Positions 8,191 through 16,541 of a DNA stretch of 43,335 nt are shown here, one piece after another. The notes below the pieces were generated by a model. It saw only the letters and a program-made list of their open reading frames with translations, had not been told where the DNA came from and ran no database searches. Numbering within the stretch: the first letter of the stretch is position 1; each line of letters begins with the position of its first letter. Made by a program: the position numbers and the translations under genes. Where the stretch lies: NCBI GenBank assembly GCA_002841295.1, contig PHEU01000024.1, forward strand, positions 1 to 43,335, in the 5' to 3' direction. This DNA comes from Actinobacteria bacterium HGW-Actinobacteria-6. GTDB taxonomy: Bacteria; Actinomycetota; Coriobacteriia; Anaerosomatales; Anaerosomataceae.

Positions 8191-8556
8191 GTGAGCCGCG
8201 CCGATAGGATCTTGGCCATTGCCGTGGTTCTGTTCGCCCTGCTGGTCGGGCCTGCGGTGCGCGGGGCGGCAGCTCTTTCGCCTGCTCAGACTGTGACGAT
8301 CAAGGGACCGTCAGGAAGCACTCGGGTGTCTCTTTCGGCCGAGCGAACCCTTGAAGTCGAGGGCTTGAACGGTGTCGTCGTCGTTGTCGTTCACGACGGA
8401 CACGCGAGCGTCAGGGAGTCTTCGTGTCCGGACCATGTTTGCGTGAGATCCGGTGTTGTCTCGCGATCTGGCGAGGCAATCGCGTGTGTTCCGAACGGTG
8501 TCACCGTGCGCATCGGCGGTGAGCGCAACGATGGACTCGACGCTGTCGCACGCTAG
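8191..8556 (+). CDS. NusG domain II-containing exported protein (Rnf-associated)
   Basis: This 121-residue protein has an N-terminal hydrophobic segment (about 6-29, signal or anchor). A small beta domain of the NusG_II family follows, with the family motif ESSCPDHVCVRSG (two cysteines) and a C-terminal ACVPNGVTVRI strand. It is not the transcription factor NusG. The family is commonly found beside rnf, apbE or Gx-transporter genes in anaerobic Gram-positives, but its function is not established. GTG at 8191 is three bases after rnfB. The two conserved cysteines outside the membrane could bind metal or form a disulfide; this is inference. Confidence 0.8.
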   Translation: MSRADRILAIAVVLFALLVGPAVRGAAALSPAQTVTIKGPSGSTRVSLSAERTLEVEGLNGVVVVVVHDGHASVRESSCPDHVCVRSGVVSRSGEAIACVPNGVTVRIGGERNDGLDAVAR

Positions 8557-9085
8557 AGCAACGGCTACCCCCACGGTTGCCGTGACCCGTCGAGTCGTTC
8601 TCGGCGGGTGCCTGCTTGCGACGGCATGCGTACTTGGGCTACTTGAAGCCAGCATTGCGTCGCCCGTTCCAGGCGTGCGTTTTGGCCTGGCGAACATAGC
8701 GGTTCTGGTAGCGCTTGCGGTACTGGGTGAGAAGTCCGCGCTCGCAGTCAGCGTCTTGCGAGTGGGAATCGTAGGCCTGGCAACCGGCACCTTGTTCGGC
8801 CCGGTATCGGTGTTGGCCGTCTCCGGCGCGCTCGCCTCATGGGCTGCCATGGTGCTCGCCTTCAGGAGTTCCGCGCGCTTCACGTTTGTCGGCATCTCGA
8901 TTGCGGGCGCATCTGCGCATGTGACGGCGCAGTTTGTGGCTGCCGCATTCCTGAGTGGTACGACCGGTGTCCTCGCTTTTGCAGCGATACCGATAATCGC
9001 GAGCCTCCTCTTCGGCATCGCAACGGGCTTCGCGGCCCGATACATCATCTCCCGGCTGGAAGGCAATGGACTCGCGGGGAGATGA
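8531..9085 (+). CDS. Gx transporter family / heptaprenyl diphosphate synthase component I-like membrane protein
   Basis: The 184-residue membrane protein has about five hydrophobic helices and the family pattern ASIASPVPGVRFGLANI, with later glycine-rich helices. The fold resembles the ECF transporter substrate-binding (S) components and is annotated as Gx transporter or HepS component I. ATG 8531 lies inside the end of the NusG_II gene, a 26-base overlap, with GGTGAG at 8519-8524 as binding site. The frame extends further upstream, but only through its neighbour. NusG_II plus Gx is a recurrent pair, often next to rnf or apbE genes, suggesting a role in cofactor, quinone-precursor or flavin handling. 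The substrate is unknown. Confidence 0.75.
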   Translation: MDSTLSHARATATPTVAVTRRVVLGGCLLATACVLGLLEASIASPVPGVRFGLANIAVLVALAVLGEKSALAVSVLRVGIVGLATGTLFGPVSVLAVSGALASWAAMVLAFRSSARFTFVGISIAGASAHVTAQFVAAAFLSGTTGVLAFAAIPIIASLLFGIATGFAARYIISRLEGNGLAGR

Positions 9086-9104
9086 CGGAAGGGGGGTGGC
9101 GCTG

Positions 9105-9767
9105 ATGGCGCCGCGCCTAGTGGGTCGCGAGCTGGCAGCGCGCGATCTCTTGCTTGATGGTCGGCCTGAGACGGTCACCGATGCCGCGCTGGTCGCGCTC
9201 GTGTTGGGAGACACCGATGAACAACTCGGCCGTACGGTTCTACGTGAGCATCCCATACCGCACGGTCTTTGGAGAGTTCGCGCTGAGGACCTGTGCGTGC
9301 ACGGTGGAATCGGTCCAGCACGTGCGGCGGTGCTTCTTGCGTGCTTGGAGCTGAGCCGTCGAGCCTCATGCTGGACTGGCAACGATCGTCCTTGCATCTC
9401 CACGCCGGAAGACGTGGTGCGACTATGCGGACCGCAGTTCGCGGGAATGGACCGCGAGTTCTTCTGGGCACTCGCGCTCAACACGAAGAATCAGCTTCTC
9501 AAGATCATCGAGGTCTCAATTGGAAGCCTCAATGCGTCAATCGTGCATCCGCGTGAGCTCTTCAAGGATGCAGTTCGTCTCTCCGCAGCATCGATTGTGG
9601 TGGTCCATAACCATCCAAGCGGCGACCCAACGCCGTCCGGGGCCGACACCCAACTCACGCGCAGACTCGTGCGAGCTGGTGATGTCTTAGGCATTGAGGT
9701 TCTGGATCATGTGGTGATAGGCGATGGCGGGGCTCATGCAAGTATGCGCGAGCTGGGGCTCATGTAA
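9105..9767 (+). CDS. radC: RadC family JAB1/MPN domain protein
   Basis: This is a 220-residue RadC-like protein. An N-terminal helix-hairpin-helix-like part (residues about 40-80) is followed by the JAB/MPN metalloprotease-like domain with the zinc motif HNHPSGDPTPSGAD near residues 167-180 and an upstream conserved Glu-type position. The molecular role is unclear in the family; a DNA repair role was proposed and then doubted. ATG 9105 follows a strong GGAAGGGGGG (9087-9096); a GTG at 9096 and an ATG at 9066 are in frame but poorly placed. It precedes mreB, as in many Gram-positive bacteria (radC-mreBCD). Confidence 0.9.
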   Translation: MAPRLVGRELAARDLLLDGRPETVTDAALVALVLGDTDEQLGRTVLREHPIPHGLWRVRAEDLCVHGGIGPARAAVLLACLELSRRASCWTGNDRPCISTPEDVVRLCGPQFAGMDREFFWALALNTKNQLLKIIEVSIGSLNASIVHPRELFKDAVRLSAASIVVVHNHPSGDPTPSGADTQLTRRLVRAGDVLGIEVLDHVVIGDGGAHASMRELGLM

Positions 9768-9779
9768 CCCGCTGGCTAC

Positions 9780-9806
9780 CAACACCACCGCCGACCTGCG
9801 GTGTTG
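9780..9806 (+). terminator. Imperfect hairpin after radC
   Basis: CAACACC...GC (left, three-base bulge) pairs with GCGGTGTTG, forming a hairpin 13 bases after the radC stop. There is no T-tract. It directly abuts a TGCTATACT sequence that resembles an extended -10 box. It is a possible weak terminator. Confidence 0.3.
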
Positions 9807-9849
9807 CTATACTGATTCCTGTATGGGCGCGTTTTCTGTGCTCGGATTA

Positions 9850-9858
9850 TGCTAAACT
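9850..9858 (+). promoter_or_regulatory. Extended -10 promoter candidate for mreB operon
   Basis: TGCTAAACT is an extended -10 (TGn plus TAAACT) in an AT-richer stretch. The matching -35 region (around GCGTTTT at 9829-9835) is poor. Another TGCTATACT lies 45 bases upstream (9805-9813). Transcription from here would give a leader of about 110 bases before mreB. Confidence 0.45.
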
Positions 9859-9877
9859 CGCGTCGATATGCGTCCGT

Positions 9878-9974
9878 GCGCGCGGTGGCGAAGGTCTGGC
9901 CGCGCGCTTTGCGTGCGCTTTCGCTTTGGGAGCGGAAGTTGCGCCTGAACGCGTGAATGCGAAAGGAGAGCGCT
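9878..9974 (+). promoter_or_regulatory. Structured 5' leader of mreB
   Basis: The non-coding stretch ahead of mreB contains a perfect 8-bp GC stem (GCGCGCGG at 9878-9885 with CCGCGCGC at 9900-9907, 14-base loop). A second hairpin follows (CTTTCGCT with AGCGGAAG, one wobble). The leader ends with AAAGGAG at 9962-9968. I do not recognise a known riboswitch class. Confidence 0.4.
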
Positions 9975-11015
9975 TTGTCGCTTGTAGATATGTTCTTCAA
10001 CTCGTGGGCTAGTGACATGGCCGTTGACCTCGGCACTGCCAACACGCTTGTTTCTGTGCGTGGTCGTGGCATCGTGCTTATCGAGCCGTCGGTTGTGGCT
10101 GTTGAGCGGGATACGAAACGAGTTCTAGCCGTTGGCATTGAGGCTAAGCGGATGCTCGGTCGTACTCCGGGCAGCATCGTGGCCATTCGTCCGCTTAAAG
10201 ACGGCGTCATCGCCGACTTTGAAGTCACTGAGGCGATGCTTCGCTACTTCATCAACAAGACGCGCATGAAGCGTTTTCCCTGGCAGCCGAAGCCTCGTGT
10301 GGTCGTGTGCGTTCCTTCAGGTGTCACTGAGGTCGAGAAGCGGGCCGTGTTTGAAGCGACGATGCAGGCTGGCGCTCGTCAGGCATACCTGATCGAGGAG
10401 CCGATGGCTGCAGCGATCGGAGCCGGACTGCCGATTCAGGAGCCGACCGGAAACATGGTCGTCGACATCGGCGGAGGAACCACTGAAGTCGCTGTCATCT
10501 CGCTCGGCGGAATCGTCGTATCTCAGTCGATCCGTATTGGTGGAGATGAGTTTGACGACGCGATCGTTGCTCACATCAAGAAGGAATACAACGTCCTCAT
10601 CGGCGAGCGTACGTCGGAGGAGATAAAGTTCGAAATCGGCTCGGCGCACCCTCTGGCCGAAGAACTCGATGTTGAAGTTCGCGGGCGCGATCTGCTGACC
10701 GGTCTGCCTCGCACGATTCAGCTCTCGTCTGAGGAGATCCGGGTTGCGGTCGAGGAGCCCACGCAGGCTATCATCTCGGCAATCAAGGGCACCCTCGAGC
10801 AAACACCGCCTGAGCTTGCAAGCGATGTTATGGAGTACGGGATCGTACTTACTGGCGGAGGGGCGCTGCTCAAGGCGCTTGATGATCGCATCCGGTTTGA
10901 GACCGGCATGCCGGTTCATGTTTCAGAGAACGCTCTTATCAACGTCGTCCTCGGATCGGCGATGGCTCTTGAGGAGATCGACGTGCTCAAGAAGGTCCTC
11001 ACCGTTACCCGGTAG
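9975..11015 (+). CDS. mreB: Rod shape-determining protein MreB
   Basis: MreB is the bacterial actin homologue that organises lateral wall synthesis in rod cells. The 346-residue product has the phosphate-1 motif [12 protein letters not shown], phosphate-2 [13 protein letters not shown] and the adenosine motif LTGGGALL, all intact, and the usual family length. I chose the TTG start at 9975 because AAAGGAG at 9962-9968 is six bases upstream and gives [20 protein letters not shown]. The in-frame ATG at 9957 precedes that binding site and has none of its own. It is the first gene of the mreBCD-PBP2-rodA operon. Confidence 0.95.
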   Translation: MSLVDMFFNSWASDMAVDLGTANTLVSVRGRGIVLIEPSVVAVERDTKRVLAVGIEAKRMLGRTPGSIVAIRPLKDGVIADFEVTEAMLRYFINKTRMKRFPWQPKPRVVVCVPSGVTEVEKRAVFEATMQAGARQAYLIEEPMAAAIGAGLPIQEPTGNMVVDIGGGTTEVAVISLGGIVVSQSIRIGGDEFDDAIVAHIKKEYNVLIGERTSEEIKFEIGSAHPLAEELDVEVRGRDLLTGLPRTIQLSSEEIRVAVEEPTQAIISAIKGTLEQTPPELASDVMEYGIVLTGGGALLKALDDRIRFETGMPVHVSENALINVVLGSAMALEEIDVLKKVLTVTR

Positions 11016-11027
11016 GCCGGACTGCCC

Positions 11028-11885
11028 ATGCGCATTGCTAACAATGAACCGAGACGAGCTAACCCGACGCTGCTGATCGCGCTCGTGGTGGCGTCGCTCA
11101 TTCTCGTGACGATGTATTTCCGAGAAGCCGAGACTGGAGTGCTACACAGCGCTCGCAAGGTTACTCTCACCGTCACAGCACCGTTCTCTCAGCTCGGCAA
11201 CACGATGGCGAGCCCATTCGTCGCAGTTGGTGATTGGATCTCAAGTCTTGGGATATCGCGCAGCGATATCAACGCATTGCAGACACAGAACGAAGAACTG
11301 CGTGCGCGGCTTGCGGACCTCGAGGAGTCCAGGCAGGAGAATGAGCGACTTCGCGTGCTTGTTCAATTTGCCGAGGAAGCCAAGCTCACCAAGCTCGGCG
11401 CTCGTGTGATCGGCCGCCCAACGAGTGCCTGGGAAGGTGTCATCGTCATAGACAGGGGTTCCGCCGACGGTGTAATAGTCGGCATGTCCGTCCTTGCTCC
11501 TCAGGGACTGGTCGGCCAGATCGAAGAGGTCTCGCAGAACTCCTCACGGGTCCGGCTGATCACCGACCAGGAGAGTGGCGTTGCGGCGATGATCCAAAGC
11601 ACTCGCGCTGTAGGGGTGGTTCAGGGGAGCATCGATCGGTCGCTTTCGCTCGACTTCGTGGACAAGAAGGACGTACCAAAGGTCGGCGACGTAGTAATCA
11701 CATCGGGTCTCGGCGGTATCTATCCCAAGGGACTCGTCGTGGGTGACGTGATTTCGGTGGACAATCGCCGGGCAGACCTTTATCCCCGCATCACGCTGCT
11801 CTCCAGGGTTCCCGTTAATCAGCTGGAGGAAGTGCTCGTCTTGCTCGGACCTGTCGTATCCAGCGATGTTGGGGTGGTCGAGTGA
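11028..11885 (+). CDS. mreC: Rod shape-determining protein MreC
   Basis: MreC is a 285-residue bitopic membrane protein. It has an N-terminal transmembrane segment (about residues 15-33, LLIALVVASLILVTMYF) and an extracytoplasmic coiled coil (about 80-118, rich in NEELRARLADLEE-type heptads). Two beta-barrel subdomains follow with the family signatures VIGRPTSAWEGVIVIDRGSADGV and TSGLGGIYPKGLVVG. It links MreB to PBP2/RodA. The start is 12 bases after mreB, and the stop overlaps the mreD GTG (GTGA). Confidence 0.93.
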   Translation: MRIANNEPRRANPTLLIALVVASLILVTMYFREAETGVLHSARKVTLTVTAPFSQLGNTMASPFVAVGDWISSLGISRSDINALQTQNEELRARLADLEESRQENERLRVLVQFAEEAKLTKLGARVIGRPTSAWEGVIVIDRGSADGVIVGMSVLAPQGLVGQIEEVSQNSSRVRLITDQESGVAAMIQSTRAVGVVQGSIDRSLSLDFVDKKDVPKVGDVVITSGLGGIYPKGLVVGDVISVDNRRADLYPRITLLSRVPVNQLEEVLVLLGPVVSSDVGVVE

Positions 11886-12394
11886 ATCGTTTCTGGACCT
11901 CCGGAGGCTTGATTGCGGCGTCAGTGCTCTTGCAGCTGATCGTGGCCCCGCATGTCGCTCCGTTCGGGGTTGTGCCGAGCATCCCGCTGTTGGTGGTTAT
12001 CACGCTCGCATTCGTACAGGGTCCTGGCTCGGGCGCTGGTGCAGGCTTCGCGGCCGGGCTTGCGCTCGATCTGCTCGGGAGTGGTCCTGTGGGCGCGTGG
12101 GCACTGGTGTTCACAATCGTCGGATATCTTGCCGGGATGATGGAAGCGAACCTGTTTGCAGAGGGCTGGCTGCTACCGGTCACGGTCGCGCTGCTTGCCG
12201 GATTGGCAGCTGAGTTCGCGTATCTGGTCGTTCTCACAGTGCTCGGCGTCGAAGTGTCATTTTGGAGAGCCGTGCTTGGCGTTGTGATTCCGCGAAGCAT
12301 CTACAACAGCGTCTTGGCGTTGTTGTTCTATCCATGGTTGGCGCGATTCTTGCGCACGGATCGTTCAGTAAAGTCCTTCCGGCGGCTTGCGTAA
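11882..12394 (+). CDS. mreD: Rod shape-determining protein MreD
   Basis: This 170-residue, very hydrophobic protein has about five transmembrane helices, in the MreD family by position and character (for example LALDLLGSGPVGAWAL, a conserved small-residue-rich segment). It starts GTG overlapping the mreC stop. MreD stabilises the MreC-PBP2 complex in the membrane; sequence conservation in this family is low, so position supports the call strongly. It is followed by 51 bases containing a hairpin before the PBP2 gene. Confidence 0.9.
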   Translation: MNRFWTSGGLIAASVLLQLIVAPHVAPFGVVPSIPLLVVITLAFVQGPGSGAGAGFAAGLALDLLGSGPVGAWALVFTIVGYLAGMMEANLFAEGWLLPVTVALLAGLAAEFAYLVVLTVLGVEVSFWRAVLGVVIPRSIYNSVLALLFYPWLARFLRTDRSVKSFRRLA

Positions 12395-12411
12395 CGTGCC
12401 GGTTCCGGTCA

Positions 12412-12430
12412 CGAAGGCGACTCGCCTTCG
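12412..12430 (+). promoter_or_regulatory. Hairpin abutting the PBP2 ribosome binding site
   Basis: A perfect 8-bp stem, CGAAGGCG with CGCCTTCG and a 3-base loop, ends exactly at the first base of the GGAGGG (12430-12435) that precedes the PBP2 ATG. It could restrict ribosome access or mark a processing site between mreD and PBP2. No T-run follows, so termination is unlikely. Confidence 0.4.
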
Positions 12431-12445
12431 GAGGGTTGTTCACTC

Positions 12446-14368
12446 ATGACGACATTCCAACAGCAGCTTAAGTCGCGGTTCGCAGCACTCGGACTCATTG
12501 TGGTCCTGGTGTTGGCGTCTCTGCTGCTGCGTCTGTGGTCGATGCAGGTACTCGCGGGCGACTCGTTTGCCGCCCAAGCGGAGAGCAATCGCATTCGTGA
12601 GATTTCCCTTGATGCGCCGCGTGGGCGGATTCTCGATCGCAATGGGACGGCACTGGTGACCAACCGAGCGACGCTCGCGGTTTCGGTCGATCCCGCGGAT
12701 GACGATGTTCGCGAGCTCATCATCAAGGAGCAAAGCCTCGACAAGACCGACGACCCGACGCGCGCGGACCTGGAGCGAGTGTTCGGCGGGCTGAGCGATC
12801 TGCTTGGGATGACACCACAAGAAGTCTTCGACAAAGTCTCCGACTCCAGTGTCGAGGCGCTCCGGCCGCGTGTCGTGGCCGTAGACGTGCCGCTCGACAT
12901 CGTGTCTCAGGTGCTGGAGCGGCAGCAGGAGTTTCCGGGCGCGGACATTGATGAGATAGCTGTTCGGGAGTATCCGTATGGTGATTTGGCGGCCCATGTC
13001 GTCGGCTACACGGGTGAGATATCCGAGAAACAGATGTCTTCCGCTCCCAAGACGGCCGGCTACGAGTTGGGTGACATAGTAGGCAAGGCAGGCGTCGAAG
13101 CGGAATACGAGAATGTACTCCAAGGCGACAAGGGCGCGCGCCGTATTGAAGTGAATGCATCCGGCAAGGCTCAGCGCATCTTGGAAGAGCAGGCTGGGGT
13201 GCCCGGCCGTGATATCAAGCTCACCATCGACATCGAGGTCCAGAAAGTGGCTGAGGCCGCGCTTCAGGATGCCCTCGCCGAGGCTCACAGGCAGAACTTC
13301 CGAGATGCCAAGGCAGGCGCAGCGGTCGTGATCGATGTCAAGACGGGTGAGGTTCTCGCGATGGCGAGTGCGCCGACATACGATCCCTCCACATTCCTTG
13401 GCGGGATCAGCCAGACGGAATGGACCAGTTTGACGAACAAATCGAGCGAGTACCCACTCAATAACCGCGTGGTGATGGCGGCGTATCCGCCCGCCTCCAC
13501 ATTCAAGGCAGTCACGGGGCTTGCCGGTCTGGAAACGAAGGTCACGTACAGTGGCAAGACGTACACGTGCACCGGCAGGTGGACGGAAATGGGCGCTCAA
13601 TGGCCCAAGTGGTGCTGGGATCACTCAGGTCACGGGACCATTTCGTTCGACGGTGGCGTCGAGGAGTCGTGCGATACCGTCTTCTATGAGATCGGCTACG
13701 AATTCTACAAGCGCAAGAAGGAGGAGTTGCAGTCGGTCTCACGCACCTTCGGTCTTGGCTCGGACACCGGTATCGACTTGCCAGGTGAAGTCTCCGGGCG
13801 CGTTCCGGATGCCGCTTGGAAGAAGCAGTTCAATGAGAACTACCCGGAGTACCAGGTGTGGCTGCCTGGTGACACCGTGAACATGGCTATCGGTCAAGGG
13901 GACCTACTCGTGACACCTTTGCAGATGGCGACGACGTACGCCGGAATCGCAAACGGTGGTGTTGTCATGACGCCACATGTGCTGAAGAACGTACTCGGTT
14001 CTGACGGCAAGGTTGCCAAGAGCTACGAACCTGAGGTTCTCGCAAACACGAAGATATCGTCGAAGAATCTTGCGATTATGCGGAGTGCACTCGTGCGCGT
14101 CACGACAACAGGAACTGGCAAGGGTGCGTTCGCGGGTCTCGGCGTCACAGTTGCCGGGAAGACCGGAACCGCACAGGTCTATGGCAAGGACGACTATGCG
14201 TGGTTTTGTGCCTTTGCTCCCGCCGAGAGTCCCAAATATGCGGTCGCCGTTGTGATCGAGCAGGGTGGTCACGGTGGCTCAGTGGCCGCGCCTGCGGCGC
14301 GCAACATCTTGGCCAAGCTCCTCGGCAAGAAGATCACGACCGTACACACAACGGATAGATCACGATGA
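12446..14368 (+). CDS. mrdA: Penicillin-binding protein 2 (elongation transpeptidase, class B)
   Basis: This monofunctional DD-transpeptidase of the elongasome has 640 residues. There is one N-terminal transmembrane helix (about 15-35), a dimerisation/pedestal domain starting DAPRGRILDRNG, and a transpeptidase domain. The domain carries the nucleophile motif STFK (Ser351, Lys354), SCD as the SxN/D box (EESCDTVFYE) and KTGTAQV as the KTG box. It cross-links peptidoglycan laid down by RodA, encoded next. The ATG has GGAGGG ten bases upstream. The length is typical and all catalytic motifs are intact. The stop overlaps rodA by ATGA. Confidence 0.95.
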   Translation: MTTFQQQLKSRFAALGLIVVLVLASLLLRLWSMQVLAGDSFAAQAESNRIREISLDAPRGRILDRNGTALVTNRATLAVSVDPADDDVRELIIKEQSLDKTDDPTRADLERVFGGLSDLLGMTPQEVFDKVSDSSVEALRPRVVAVDVPLDIVSQVLERQQEFPGADIDEIAVREYPYGDLAAHVVGYTGEISEKQMSSAPKTAGYELGDIVGKAGVEAEYENVLQGDKGARRIEVNASGKAQRILEEQAGVPGRDIKLTIDIEVQKVAEAALQDALAEAHRQNFRDAKAGAAVVIDVKTGEVLAMASAPTYDPSTFLGGISQTEWTSLTNKSSEYPLNNRVVMAAYPPASTFKAVTGLAGLETKVTYSGKTYTCTGRWTEMGAQWPKWCWDHSGHGTISFDGGVEESCDTVFYEIGYEFYKRKKEELQSVSRTFGLGSDTGIDLPGEVSGRVPDAAWKKQFNENYPEYQVWLPGDTVNMAIGQGDLLVTPLQMATTYAGIANGGVVMTPHVLKNVLGSDGKVAKSYEPEVLANTKISSKNLAIMRSALVRVTTTGTGKGAFAGLGVTVAGKTGTAQVYGKDDYAWFCAFAPAESPKYAVAVVIEQGGHGGSVAAPAARNILAKLLGKKITTVHTTDRSR

Positions 14369-15522
14369 GACGTGTAGAGAAGACACTGAGACAGCAGGCG
14401 CGGGACTCAGTCAATGGACCACTCATGTTGCTCGTCATATCGCTACTCGCGTACGGGTCTGTCATGGTCTCGTCGGCCACTGCAGGGATGACCGGCGGAC
14501 CGGGTCTGTTCAGGCGCCATCTCGTTGGAATCGCAATCGGGCTCGTGCCAATGGTGATTGCCTGGGCCATCGACTACAAGAAGCTCAAGCACTGGACTGG
14601 TCCGCTGCTGATACTGTTCGCGTTCCTGCTGATCAGCCCGCGAATTCCCGGACTGGGTACGACTGCGAAGGGCGCGACGTCCTGGCTACAGGTCTTTGGT
14701 GTTCGACTCTTCCAGCCCTCAGAGCCAGCCAAGCTCGTCTTCATTGTCGTCATGGCGGCGCTTATCGCCGAGTATGAGGGGCGCATCGACAAACCTCGCG
14801 ATGCGCTGCGGCTCTTGGGCTATCTCGGCATGGCGATCGCTCTGATTCTGCTGCAGCCTGACCTTGGAACCGGTCTCGTCTTTGTGGCGATTTCGTTCAC
14901 GATGCTGCTCGTGGGCGGCATGAAGGGTCGGTATTTCGCGGTTCTTGCGCTCGTAGCCGTGATTGGTATCGCTGGAATTCTCGGCATTGACGCGACTCTG
15001 GACCGTGCCTTTGGTCGCGATGTTGCGCTGAAGGACTATCAGAAGAATCGCCTGCTCGTGTTCGTCGATCCCGGTCGAGATCCTGCGGGCGCAGGGTACA
15101 ACCTCGCGCAGTCCAAAATCGCCATCGGGTCCGGCGGTATCTCCGGAAGTGGGCTGGGGAGCGGGACGCAGTCGAACCTGCACTTCTTGCCCGAGCGACA
15201 CACTGACTTCATTTTCGCTGTTCTCGGCGAGGAACTCGGGTTCACCGGTGCGATTCTGCTTCTCGGTCTGTTCCTCGCGCTGCTGATCGCATCGCTCGGG
15301 ATTGCCGCATCATCTCGAGATCTGTACGGAGCTTTGGTCGTTGCAGGCGTCATGGGTATGTGGTTGTTCCAGATACTGGAGAACATCGGCATGACGGTGG
15401 GTATGATGCCTATCACAGGCATTCCGTTGCCGTTCATGAGTTTTGGGAGTTCTGCCATGGTCACGAACCTTGGCGGGGTCGGCCTGCTCTTGTCGGTCTG
15501 GTCCCGACGATATGGCACGTAG
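14365..15522 (+). CDS. rodA: Peptidoglycan glycosyltransferase RodA (SEDS family)
   Basis: RodA polymerises lipid II into glycan strands in the elongasome. The 385-residue product has about ten transmembrane helices, and the SEDS signature LPERHTDFIFAVLGEELGF includes the catalytic-region acidic residue. The C-terminal GIPLPFMSFGSSAM segment is the usual (G)xPLPFxSxGGS box with the second Gly of the family replaced by Ser (GSS). It starts within the PBP2 stop (ATGA), the standard pairing of SEDS protein and cognate PBP. RodA rather than FtsW or SpoVE is inferred from the mreBCD context. Confidence 0.93.
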   Translation: MRRVEKTLRQQARDSVNGPLMLLVISLLAYGSVMVSSATAGMTGGPGLFRRHLVGIAIGLVPMVIAWAIDYKKLKHWTGPLLILFAFLLISPRIPGLGTTAKGATSWLQVFGVRLFQPSEPAKLVFIVVMAALIAEYEGRIDKPRDALRLLGYLGMAIALILLQPDLGTGLVFVAISFTMLLVGGMKGRYFAVLALVAVIGIAGILGIDATLDRAFGRDVALKDYQKNRLLVFVDPGRDPAGAGYNLAQSKIAIGSGGISGSGLGSGTQSNLHFLPERHTDFIFAVLGEELGFTGAILLLGLFLALLIASLGIAASSRDLYGALVVAGVMGMWLFQILENIGMTVGMMPITGIPLPFMSFGSSAMVTNLGGVGLLLSVWSRRYGT

Positions 15523-15548
15523 CACGAGCACCCTAAGGAGGATGCCGG

Positions 15549-16541
15549 ATGGCAATTCCATTGGATCTACGCGATCTTGTGAAGTCGGGATCGAAACTGC
15601 AGCATGAGAGGCAGCAGCCCGTCGCGGTTGCTATTGTTATCGAGACTGACGCGGACGACGCTCTGATCGATGCGTTGCGCGATCGATTGCGTCCGCACAC
15701 CGCGGGGGCAACGCTGCAAGTCGAGGTCGCAACTGCGGGATCGACGGTCTCCTTGCGTCCAGCGGATGCGGTTATCATCGTCGCCGGCAGCGGCGGTAGC
15801 GTGCTTGCCGAGACACTCCGTGCTTCTCGTCAGGGAAACGTGCCCATCGTTGTCGTCGCGCTTGGTGACGAGCGTCTTCGCGTGCACCTGGCTGATGCGC
15901 TTGCGCAGCCGCTTGCCGATCTCGTCGTTGCCGACGATGCTGCTGAAATCATCGATGTCCGCCTGAGTGCATGGCTTGCAGACGAGCTAGGCTCGAAGCG
16001 TCTCGCGCTGGCCCATAACTTCCCGTTCATGCGCAAAGCGGTAGCGAACGAGGCTGTTCGTGCGACAGCAGTGCAAAACGGTCTGGTCGGTGCGGTGGCA
16101 TTCTTCCCTGGCGCGGACATGCCGATCATGACCGCGAATCAAGCCAAAATGTTGCTGCAGATTGCTGCGGCATACGGCGAGAAGCTTGGGACAGAGCGTC
16201 TCCGCGAGCTGGCTGCGGTTATCGGCGGAGCGTTTGCCATGCGCACCGTCGCTCGGCAGCTCCTCGGCTTTGTACCGGTGCTTGGCTGGGCTGTGAAGGG
16301 CGGTATCGGCTATGCCGGTACTCTCGCGATGGGCAAGGCCGCGATTGAGTACTTCGAGGATGGTGCCGACATTTCCGAGGTCGCACGCAGACTTCGCGAT
16401 GGTGCAGGTGATCTAGCCAAGCAGCTGCCACGGGTGCGCAAGAACACCCCGGCGCTGGCGGAAGCACCGACGGATGACGTCCAGCCCCAGTTGCCGGGAA
16501 TCTCCGGCCCGTCGTCCGAAGTCGGGATCGCCGGTGAGTGA
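15549..16541 (+). CDS. DUF697 (YcjF-like) membrane protein of unknown function
   Basis: The 330-residue protein has an AAGGAGG binding site about nine bases before its ATG. The N-terminal half (1-150) looks like a Rossmann-type alpha/beta region (VAIVIETDAD, ADAVIIVAGSGG, PIVVVALGDERL) but has no P-loop GKS/T. The C-terminal half matches the DUF697 pattern. This includes RKAVANEAVRATAVQNGLVGAVAFFPGADMP split over two helices, then an AQAKMLLQ-like NQAKMLLQIAAAYG and the hydrophobic GFVPVLGWAVKGGIGYAGTL. In many relatives this domain follows a GTPase (Era-like). Here the GTPase signature is missing. It sits between rodA and the radical SAM gene and overlaps the latter by eight bases. Confidence 0.75.
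   Translation: MAIPLDLRDLVKSGSKLQHERQQPVAVAIVIETDADDALIDALRDRLRPHTAGATLQVEVATAGSTVSLRPADAVIIVAGSGGSVLAETLRASRQGNVPIVVVALGDERLRVHLADALAQPLADLVVADDAAEIIDVRLSAWLADELGSKRLALAHNFPFMRKAVANEAVRATAVQNGLVGAVAFFPGADMPIMTANQAKMLLQIAAAYGEKLGTERLRELAAVIGGAFAMRTVARQLLGFVPVLGWAVKGGIGYAGTLAMGKAAIEYFEDGADISEVARRLRDGAGDLAKQLPRVRKNTPALAEAPTDDVQPQLPGISGPSSEVGIAGE

Noticed and set aside
9805-9813. TGCTATACT as the main mreB promoter
   Set aside because: No -35 at suitable spacing and it overlaps the hairpin after radC; kept only as a secondary candidate.
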